Source of the DNA: Candidatus Pacearchaeota archaeon
GTDB taxonomy: Archaea; Nanobdellota; Nanobdellia; Pacearchaeales; GW2011-AR1
Direction: 5' to 3'
Length of the DNA stretch: 10,181 nucleotides
Assembly (NCBI GenBank): GCA_003693875.1
Contig: RFLO01000011.1
Coordinates: 1-10,181 of the forward strand
The notes under the pieces were generated by a model. The model searched no databases. It saw only the letters and a program-made list of their open reading frames with translations, and was not told where the DNA came from. Numbering within the stretch: position 1 is the first letter of the stretch; each line of letters begins with the position of its first letter. The translations under genes and the position numbers were made by a program. Below, one piece after another: positions 1 to 5,406 of the stretch.

Positions 1-142
1 CCCTTGATTCCTCATCATAAATAATCCTTAAACTAACTCCCTTAGCAGCCCTTCTTTTGTGCCAATCCAAAAGATATCCTCCAAATAGAATACAAACAAG
101 TCCATAACAAGGAAGAGATGCTTCGAAAAGGGCTCGAAGTCC
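1..142 (-). other. possible partial or remnant TrmB-like gene, running off the left edge
   Basis: The minus frame is open from 142 to the window edge, 47 codons, after in-frame TGA and TAA stops at 148-143 that almost touch the tRNA 3' end. Its translation contains LFEASLPCY and then WHKRRAAKGVSLRIIYDEE, which resembles the PLD-like effector half of archaeal TrmB-family regulators (a basic helix, then a beta strand with RIIYDEE). This rests on remembered family resemblance, not on a search. No ATG opens this frame. A TTG at 70-68 has a GGAGG seven bases upstream and could start a short protein. The N-terminal HTH expected of TrmB proteins is absent, so this may be a truncated remnant beside a tRNA. 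A 26-codon ATG frame overlaps it in another register and shows nothing recognisable. Confidence 0.35.
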
Positions 143-154
143 TTATCAAAATAA

Positions 155-225
155 TGGGGACAGGAGGAATCGAACCCCCATCTTCCGGTCTGGAGCCGGA
201 CACCCTACCATTAGACGATGTCCCC
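155..225 (-). tRNA. tRNA-Trp (anticodon CCA), intronless
   Basis: The minus strand folds into a complete 71-nt cloverleaf. The seven-pair acceptor GGGGACA/TGTCCCC is perfect, with discriminator A73 at 155. The anticodon stem TCCGG/CCGGA encloses the loop CTCCAGA, giving anticodon CCA at 193-191, which reads UGG. The T stem GGGGG/CCTCC carries the loop TTCGATT, and the variable loop is four bases. G1-C72, A73 and CCA agree with known archaeal tryptophan identity elements. The D stem is weak (GTCT with GGGT, only one Watson-Crick pair). There is no intron, although many archaeal tRNA-Trp genes have one, and the 3' CCA is not encoded. Confidence 0.95.
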
Positions 226-249
226 TTTTACGAAAAAGAAGTTCCGTCT

Positions 250-257
250 TTTTAAAA
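250..257 (-). promoter_or_regulatory. TATA box for tRNA-Trp
   Basis: TTTTAAAA is centred 28.5 bp before the first base of the mature tRNA. The usual archaeal spacing of about 26-27 bp would start transcription around 227, a two-base leader. It lies in the 37-bp gap after the PIN gene stop. Confidence 0.6.
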
Positions 258-262
258 CTAAC

Positions 263-937
263 CTAAACCATCGATTTCATCTCCTCAATTTCAGCAGAAG
301 AAATTGCAGTGCCTTTAAACTTAACCCCGTAAAGGAGTGCGTCAAGGGTCTGTCGGCCCTTCTTAAAAGGCAAAAGCCCCTTTTCATAAGCTAAAAAGAG
401 AAGCTCAGAAGACCGTATAAATTTAAAATTTTTAAGGGAATTTAATTTTGAGAAATCAAGACTTAGTTGGTCATGAAGTTTTCTTTCCATTAGTTCCTTT
501 AGATTTTTTGGAGCCTCTATTAGCATTCGTGTTGTTCTTTCATCAATTACGATGACATTTTCTTTAGAACAAAGGTTAGAGAAGGCAAGGCATGATGCTT
601 CTCCCTCATGGATTAAGTTGATTTTCTCTTTGCTCTTCGCATAAGTAAGGGTGCTGTTAGCAATCATAAGGATACGGCAGGTTTCCTTTTCAAGCTTATC
701 ATTTTGCACGAATAAACTGGATTTCTTTAAAATTCCGTCATCTATTAGCTTTTTTACCTGTATGGCCTCTAACTCATATTTTTTTATTTTTAGCGGACGA
801 CTAACGACTTCATTTGTAACCTGTGGGGTTATAACAAACTCGCCTTCAAAGATTTCTTTCAACCTTCTTAAAACTCCCAGAAGACCCGACATCGTAAGGG
901 AAATTATGGGCCCTGCATCAAATATCAAAAATTTCAT
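263..937 (-). CDS. PIN-domain protein (putative ribonuclease), second gene of the HTH-PIN operon
   Basis: The 224-residue protein opens with FLIFDAGPII, a typical first PIN strand with the metal-binding Asp at D7. E43 (TNEVV), E113 in HEGEAS and D132 in VIVIDERTTR complete a plausible acidic metal site. PIN domains are Mg2+/Mn2+-dependent RNases, as in VapC toxins, and the GEA plus IDER arrangement resembles DUF3368-like PIN proteins. It is longer than a usual VapC (about 130 residues), with an inserted middle (50-100) and a C-terminal tail from about 150 that I cannot assign. The start overlaps the upstream stop as ATGA at 937-934 with no Shine-Dalgarno motif, so translation is probably coupled. 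Toxin activity is inference; RNA processing or a regulatory role is also possible. Confidence 0.8.
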   Translation of the reverse strand: MKFLIFDAGPIISLTMSGLLGVLRRLKEIFEGEFVITPQVTNEVVSRPLKIKKYELEAIQVKKLIDDGILKKSSLFVQNDKLEKETCRILMIANSTLTYAKSKEKINLIHEGEASCLAFSNLCSKENVIVIDERTTRMLIEAPKNLKELMERKLHDQLSLDFSKLNSLKNFKFIRSSELLFLAYEKGLLPFKKGRQTLDALLYGVKFKGTAISSAEIEEMKSMV

Positions 938-1494
938 TTGAAAATGTCGCGCACAATTTTAATTCTTTCTTTTACAGGCATGCTTACTGCAATCTTGGCT
1001 TCACTTATTGAGGATTGTCCTATGTATGATGCCAGATCCCACAGGCTTATTCCCAAAAGACGTGCTGTTTTCTCCGAAGACAACCCATGCTCATAAAGCT
1101 TAAATGCCTTGTTTATTTCGGCTTTTCTGAAAACATCGCTGATGTAGATTCTAAGACTGCCTGAAATCTTATTAATTGAATTCCTGATTCTTCCAAGATG
1201 CACCCGAACCTTATCAATCTCGTCTTTTTCAAGATGTTTTACGGCAAATTCAAGGTTTTTTACGACAGAATTATAAAATTCGTCCCATCCATCCATTCTG
1301 CGGTAGTTTTCTCTTGTAAAAACCTTGCTTAAAGCGTATACAAGAACCGCAACGATAATGTTGTCAGGATCCTGCGAAATTGTGGCGGAGTGAATTGTCT
1401 GATCGGAGAGGGATTTTAACTCATAGGGATTGTTTTCCAAAATATCGGCTCTTGCTTTTCGTAAAATTCTTAAGATGTTCTCTTTTTCCTTCAT
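934..1494 (-). CDS. helix-turn-helix protein, first gene of the HTH-PIN operon (possible antitoxin-like partner)
   Basis: The 186-residue protein is mainly helical and soluble. The N-terminal and central part includes DQTIHSATISQDPDNIIVAV, a stretch I associate with conserved archaeal proteins of unknown function. Residues about 134-158 (GLSSEKTARLLGISLWDLASY) form a clear helix-turn-helix, which suggests DNA binding. I place the start at ATG 1494 rather than an in-frame ATG at 1566: the longer form would run through the promoter and into the divergent gene, while 1494 lies 24.5 bp from the TATA box centre, giving a nearly leaderless start. The gene precedes a PIN nuclease with a four-base overlap, the order usual for antitoxin then toxin. 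An autoregulatory antitoxin role is inferred from that context only; it is much larger than usual VapB proteins. Confidence 0.75.
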   Translation of the reverse strand: MKEKENILRILRKARADILENNPYELKSLSDQTIHSATISQDPDNIIVAVLVYALSKVFTRENYRRMDGWDEFYNSVVKNLEFAVKHLEKDEIDKVRVHLGRIRNSINKISGSLRIYISDVFRKAEINKAFKLYEHGLSSEKTARLLGISLWDLASYIGQSSISEAKIAVSMPVKERIKIVRDIFK

Positions 1495-1514
1495 ATTATT
1501 AATGAAACAACAAG

Positions 1515-1522
1515 TTATATAA
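1515..1522. promoter_or_regulatory. palindromic TATA box serving both divergent genes
   Basis: TTATATAA is its own reverse complement. Its centre lies 26.5 bp before the + ATG at 1545 and 24.5 bp before the - ATG at 1494, so one element can place transcription starts at or next to both start codons. No second good TATA box was seen in the 50-bp gap. A purine-rich stretch (AAGAAGA) precedes it on the minus strand and fits a TFB recognition element, so that direction may be the stronger one. Confidence 0.65.
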
Positions 1523-1544
1523 ATCTTCTTAAATTCACCCCAAT

Positions 1545-1931
1545 ATGAGAATCCTCCTTGATACAAATTTTATCATAACCTGCGCAAAAGAAGGCATTGA
1601 CTTTGAGAGATTGGCAAACGAAATTATCGATGAGAAGATTGAATGGATTGTTCCACAGGAGGTGTTAAATGAGCTTGGCAATCTAAAAGACAGGCGCGGT
1701 GTCAAGGTAAAAGACCGCCTTGCCTCAAAAATCGGATTTGAAATTTTAAGCAGAATAAAGCCCAAGGTTGTTGAATTGGGTTGTAGAAGTAATGTTGATA
1801 TAGGGATAATCAATTACATCCTTGGAACCGATATTGTTTTGGCCACCTTGGACCGTGAGATGAAAAAAAAGACCGGCAACAGAATTCTAACAATCAGGGC
1901 ACGTAAAAAACTTGAACTTCAAACGCGTTGA
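1545..1931 (+). CDS. FCF1-like PIN-domain ribonuclease
   Basis: This 128-residue, single-domain PIN protein starts MRILLDTNFIITC, with D6 as the first metal ligand. E43 in VPQEVLNEL, D85 in SNVDIGI and D103 in LATLDREMKKK complete the acidic site, and it ends with the basic strand ILTIRARKKLEL. This pattern matches archaeal homologues of FCF1/Utp24, the eukaryotic nuclease that acts in small-subunit rRNA processing; archaeal members are also annotated as VapC-like. An rRNA-processing role is inferred from family, and a toxin role cannot be excluded. No antitoxin gene lies beside it in the same orientation. The ATG sits at the predicted transcription start. Its last 13 bases overlap the 3' end of the opposing MCM gene. 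Confidence 0.85.
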   Translation: MRILLDTNFIITCAKEGIDFERLANEIIDEKIEWIVPQEVLNELGNLKDRRGVKVKDRLASKIGFEILSRIKPKVVELGCRSNVDIGIINYILGTDIVLATLDREMKKKTGNRILTIRARKKLELQTR

Positions 1932-3943
1932 ATGTATCCTCTTTTTGGCCTAAACAAATCGCCAGCTTTTAGAAGTTTTCCCACAGCTTCGTCAATATCT
2001 TCTACTTTCATTTTTCCCTTTAATGCTTTCTCAAGCTCTTCTAAGGGGATAAGTTTTCCAAGCCTGTTCTCAAGAGCTTCAATTGTATCACGCACCATTG
2101 CAATCTTATTTCTCTGTGATGCTGGATTTCCGCTGATGCGGTCAATATCAATTGTTTTTGTTTCCTCATCGTAGCCGACTTCAAGAAGATAGCTTTTCAC
2201 AAGTTTGATTGCAGCAACTGCATCTTCTCGCCTAACCTCCTTTGAAAGGCGCATTCTTGCATGAGCTTCAGATAACCTTACAAGAGCCTCAAGTTGTCTT
2301 GCTCCTATTGGAATGGGCCTGTTTGGGCTGTCTCCTATCTGCGGCTGGTTGCGAAGACCAACATAAAATTTTTTCATTTCATCAATTGCCTCATCTGTCA
2401 ATACCGGGTTAAACTTCTGCCGCGAGTAGGAAACATATTTTTTAAGGATTTCCTTGTCAATAACATCGTGCTGAATGTCGCGTTTGTGCTCACGCAAAAC
2501 ATGCATTGCGATTGACTCATCCCTGTCCTTACTTGGAATATCCCTCATAATGAAGATAGCATCAAATCTTGAAAGAAGGCTTGGCAAAAGATTGACTTGC
2601 TTTGGAATTGATTGGGTTGGGTCAAATCTTCCGAATTTTGGGTTTGCGGCGGCAAGAACAGATGTCTGGGCTCTAAGGGTTGCCTGAACTGTTGCCTTTG
2701 AAACGGTCACCGTCTGCTGTTCCATTGCTTCGTGCATCGTAGAACGGTCTTCATCATTCATCTTATCAAATTCATCAATACAGACAAGTCCCTTGTTTGC
2801 AAGGACCATAGCTCCTGCCTCAAGACTCCAACCACGAAGAAATTCATCGCGCACAACAGTGGCTGTAAGACCTGCCCCGGTAGCAGATTTTCCAGAAACA
2901 TATCTTGCACGCGGTGCAACGCTTGCCATAAACTTCAACATCACTGACTTTGCAACTCCGGGGTCTCCTACCAGAAGAATATGGATGTCTCCTCTTGTGC
3001 TTGTGCCGTCGCTTCTTTTCTTTTTAACTCCTCCAAAGAGCTGGAGAGCCAAAGCCATCTTTACATACTCATAACCCCAAATTGATGGAGCTATGCTTTT
3101 TGCCACCCTTTCCATAACATTTTGGCCAGCGGCAATTTCACGAATTACCCTTTCTTCCTCTTCGCTAACTTCAACTTCCTCAAAGCTCTCTTCCATCGGA
3201 ATTACATTGTTTGCTTCAATTGCCAAATCAAATCTGGTAAGCTTTGCTCCTGAAGATGACGAAATCGTAATCTCCTTTAAGATTCCTATAACCTTTATCC
3301 TGCTGCCAGGCGTTGTTCTCATCTCCATTTTTGGGTCCACCAAATCTTCCTTTAAGAAGACAGAAATTCTTTTCGGCTGTTCTCCACCGCTCAAACTATC
3401 CGGAGCTTCCTCTACAATCAGAGCCTGAGCGTCCACCATGTCTTTTGAGATTTCCTTAAATCCCCCCCGCCTTCCACATGAACACCTTGTTGGTTCCCTA
3501 AACTTCTTGTCAATTTGAAGAATAGAAATTATTGTTCCGCAGGAAGGGCACTCAAACCTTGCATTTGTCACCTGTGGCCTAACTTCGCTTGCCTGTCTGA
3601 CAATCCCTTCAATGCCGATAAGTTTTCCAAGATGCTTTGCCCTTATGTTTCTTATCATAACTTCTTGGCTTTCCGTTATGCTTGTAAATCTCGCACGCGG
3701 ATTGTTCGGAGCCCATTCAAGTTCCTCTAATGCAAGCTCCAAAAGCTGAATTGTCTCTTCTGGTCTTTCAATTAGCATTTCTGAGAGTTCCGGAGAAAAG
3801 GAAGCAAAATCTTCAAAGCTGATCTTTACAACTCTTTCGCCTGCCTTTGCAGTTTTACCTATTTCTGCACGATGTGCTTCAAAAAAAGACCGAATCTCCT
3901 GCAAGACTTCGTCTTGATTTATCATTGCCTCCTTTCCTTCCAT
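1919..3943 (-). CDS. mcm: minichromosome maintenance (MCM) replicative DNA helicase
   Basis: The 674-residue protein is a full-length archaeal MCM, the hexameric 3'-5' helicase that unwinds DNA at the fork. The N-terminal domain (about 1-250) holds a zinc site C132-x2-C135 and C154-x-C156. The AAA+ core has Walker A GDPGVAKS (326-333), Walker B LVCIDEF (386-392, D390/E391), AAANP sensor 1 (431-435) and the arginine finger SRF (R459). A C-terminal winged helix spans about 600-674. No intein interrupts the ATPase core. The start at 3943 is preferred because a TATA box is centred 26.5 bp upstream. A second ATG at 3922 follows AGGAGG by only two bases, too close for a normal Shine-Dalgarno. The gene stands alone, divergent from the kinase-like gene and converging with the FCF1-like gene. 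Confidence 0.98.
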   Translation of the reverse strand: MEGKEAMINQDEVLQEIRSFFEAHRAEIGKTAKAGERVVKISFEDFASFSPELSEMLIERPEETIQLLELALEELEWAPNNPRARFTSITESQEVMIRNIRAKHLGKLIGIEGIVRQASEVRPQVTNARFECPSCGTIISILQIDKKFREPTRCSCGRRGGFKEISKDMVDAQALIVEEAPDSLSGGEQPKRISVFLKEDLVDPKMEMRTTPGSRIKVIGILKEITISSSSGAKLTRFDLAIEANNVIPMEESFEEVEVSEEEERVIREIAAGQNVMERVAKSIAPSIWGYEYVKMALALQLFGGVKKKRSDGTSTRGDIHILLVGDPGVAKSVMLKFMASVAPRARYVSGKSATGAGLTATVVRDEFLRGWSLEAGAMVLANKGLVCIDEFDKMNDEDRSTMHEAMEQQTVTVSKATVQATLRAQTSVLAAANPKFGRFDPTQSIPKQVNLLPSLLSRFDAIFIMRDIPSKDRDESIAMHVLREHKRDIQHDVIDKEILKKYVSYSRQKFNPVLTDEAIDEMKKFYVGLRNQPQIGDSPNRPIPIGARQLEALVRLSEAHARMRLSKEVRREDAVAAIKLVKSYLLEVGYDEETKTIDIDRISGNPASQRNKIAMVRDTIEALENRLGKLIPLEELEKALKGKMKVEDIDEAVGKLLKAGDLFRPKRGYIQRV

Positions 3944-3965
3944 AAAATGGGAAAAGGTAGGGTAT

Positions 3966-3973
3966 TATTTAAG
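3966..3973 (-). promoter_or_regulatory. TATA box for the MCM gene
   Basis: CTTAAATA on the minus strand is centred 26.5 bp before ATG 3943, which predicts a leaderless mRNA and supports that start over the later ATG at 3922. Confidence 0.6.
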
Positions 3974-4009
3974 TATTATTGGGATCTTATAATCGTGTGT
4001 ATTATTTTA

Positions 4010-4023
4010 CGAAAATTTATTTA
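4010..4023 (+). promoter_or_regulatory. BRE plus TATA box for the P-loop kinase-like gene
   Basis: CGAAAA (4010-4015) is a good TFB recognition element directly before TTTATTTA (4016-4023). The TATA centre is 26.5 bp before ATG 4046, so the transcript is predicted to be leaderless. Confidence 0.65.
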
Positions 4024-4045
4024 AATGGTTAGGTAATCTTCTGTT

Positions 4046-4573
4046 ATGCATAAAATTCCTTTTATAGGCGCTCATGGAATTCGTAAAACTACCTACTGCC
4101 ATGAAATAATATTTAATTTAAAAAAGCGGGGCATCAATGCGGATTACCTTGGCGAAGTTGCAAGAGATTCACCTTTTCCTGTTAATGAAGAAACAACAGA
4201 GCATTCACAACGCTGGATTTTGCATACCCAGATTTCGCGTGAGCTTGAATTTGAGTCAAGGAACCCCGATGTTCTTGTTTGCGATAGGGGAGTTTTGGAT
4301 AATTATGCTTATTATGTGCGTGCTTTTGGAAGAAATCCTGTCCTTGATGCTCTTGTCCGCGAACACTCCAGAACTTACTCTGCAATCTTCAAAATTCCTG
4401 TAACTAATTTAGATATTGAAGATGACGGCTTTCGCTCAACAAGCAAGAGCTTCCAGAAGGAGATTGATGACATCGTTGATTCCCTCTTGTCTGAATTTAG
4501 AATCAAATACATCTCATTTAGGAATATTGAGAGTACTTTAAGGCACATCACTTCTGAGGTACTTGGAAGATAA
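4046..4573 (+). CDS. P-loop NTPase, NadR/AAA_28-like small-molecule kinase fold, with altered Walker A
   Basis: The 175-residue protein begins IPFIGAHGIRKTTYCHE, the place of a P loop, and has a Walker B-like strand DVLVCDRGVLDNYAYY (about 75-90) in which DRG matches the DR motif of NadR-like and other nucleoside or nucleotide kinases. The ending ISFRNIESTLRHI fits the last strand and helix of such kinases. Family members phosphorylate small substrates with ATP; the substrate here cannot be told. In place of GxxxxGK[ST] the loop reads G8-A-H-G-I-R-K-T15, so the second conserved glycine is Arg13 (CGT, one base from GGT). This could impair ATP binding or mark an altered function. The gene is monocistronic, starts at the predicted transcription start and ends one base from the stop of the opposing Cbf5 gene. 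Confidence 0.75.
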   Translation: MHKIPFIGAHGIRKTTYCHEIIFNLKKRGINADYLGEVARDSPFPVNEETTEHSQRWILHTQISRELEFESRNPDVLVCDRGVLDNYAYYVRAFGRNPVLDALVREHSRTYSAIFKIPVTNLDIEDDGFRSTSKSFQKEIDDIVDSLLSEFRIKYISFRNIESTLRHITSEVLGR

Positions 4574-4574
4574 A

Positions 4575-5405
4575 TTAGTTATAGACAAATTTAGGTCTTG
4601 CTAAAATTTTCCCTTCACTGGATACCCTATACACGGCTATTAATTGGCCGTTGCAAAAACCGGCAAAAAACTCGCCGTCTTCAAAGTTTGGAATTTTGAC
4701 AATGTCTGACTTGAACAGCGGCTTTCCGGTCAAAAGACGTTTTATTGATGAACTTTTCAATTCTACTTCTGGCATAACCATCTTTAGGGCTTCTTCTGCT
4801 GGAAGAATCATTTCTTTCAGCGGCTTGTCATTTCCCTTCTTCCACTCAGATACTGCATTCTCAAACTCACTCAATGTTTTTATGGTGCTTTCATCAAAGA
4901 TTCCTGCAACTGTCCGCCTAAGTTCTGCCATATGGGCTCCCCCGATTTTTTCTCCAAGGTCAGAACAGATTTTGCGAATATAGGTGCCCCCCTCAACCTT
5001 GCACTCAAAAAGGAAATTGCGACCCTTTTTCTCAAGCAGGTTAAAAAAATAGACTTTTCTTTTTCTCAGTGCCCGCTTTACTGACGACTTGTGTGGCGGT
5101 ATTTGTTCAATTGTTCCTATAAAATCTCTGTTAATTATGTCCTGTATTTTTGCCATATCGCTTTCCTTGTGGGTATGGAGAACTCCCACATAGGTCTTAT
5201 CGTGCCTCATAAAAAAATCAGAAAGCCTACAAGCTCTTCCAAGTGTAATGGGCAAAACTCCTGTTACTTTTGGGTCAAGCGTTCCCATGTGGGAGGCTTT
5301 GTTTAATCCAAGCGAGCTTCTTACAAATTCAGTAACTGCAAAAGAAGTCGGGCCACGCGGCTTGTCGATGTTAATTATCCCAAAATTTAAGAGTTTAGAA
5401 TTCAT
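4575..5405 (-). CDS. cbf5: Cbf5/TruB-family tRNA and H/ACA-guided rRNA pseudouridine synthase
   Basis: The 276-residue protein carries the TruB-family signature SHMGTLDPKVTGVLPI with catalytic Asp44, the QIPPHKSSVKRALRKRKVY segment (101-119) typical of archaeal and eukaryotic Cbf5/dyskerin, and GGTYIRKICSDLGEKIGG (139-156). The C-terminal 60 residues (about 214-276) form a PUA domain that would bind the guide RNA ACA box or the tRNA end. Archaeal Cbf5 works with Nop10, Gar1 and L7Ae in H/ACA RNPs and can also make pseudouridine 55 in tRNA. It is shorter than the roughly 330-340 residue Pyrococcus protein. I take ATG 5405, one base after the ValRS stop, because homology begins there (NFGIINIDKP); an ATG at 5453 lies inside the ValRS gene. 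It is last in the ValRS operon. Confidence 0.95.
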   Translation of the reverse strand: MNSKLLNFGIINIDKPRGPTSFAVTEFVRSSLGLNKASHMGTLDPKVTGVLPITLGRACRLSDFFMRHDKTYVGVLHTHKESDMAKIQDIINRDFIGTIEQIPPHKSSVKRALRKRKVYFFNLLEKKGRNFLFECKVEGGTYIRKICSDLGEKIGGAHMAELRRTVAGIFDESTIKTLSEFENAVSEWKKGNDKPLKEMILPAEEALKMVMPEVELKSSSIKRLLTGKPLFKSDIVKIPNFEDGEFFAGFCNGQLIAVYRVSSEGKILARPKFVYN

Positions 5406-5406
5406 T

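Noticed and set aside
1495..1566. 24-residue N-terminal extension of the HTH protein from ATG 1566
   Set aside because: It would cover the shared promoter and the start of the divergent FCF1-like gene; ATG 1494 fits the TATA spacing.
2294..3730. Several + strand open frames opposite the MCM gene
   Set aside because: They are antisense to a clear, conserved coding sequence, lack promoters and have no recognisable domains.
5284..5297. Inverted repeat TCCCATGTGGGA in the Cbf5 gene
   Set aside because: It falls on codons of the conserved catalytic motif region and is too short to argue for a separate element.
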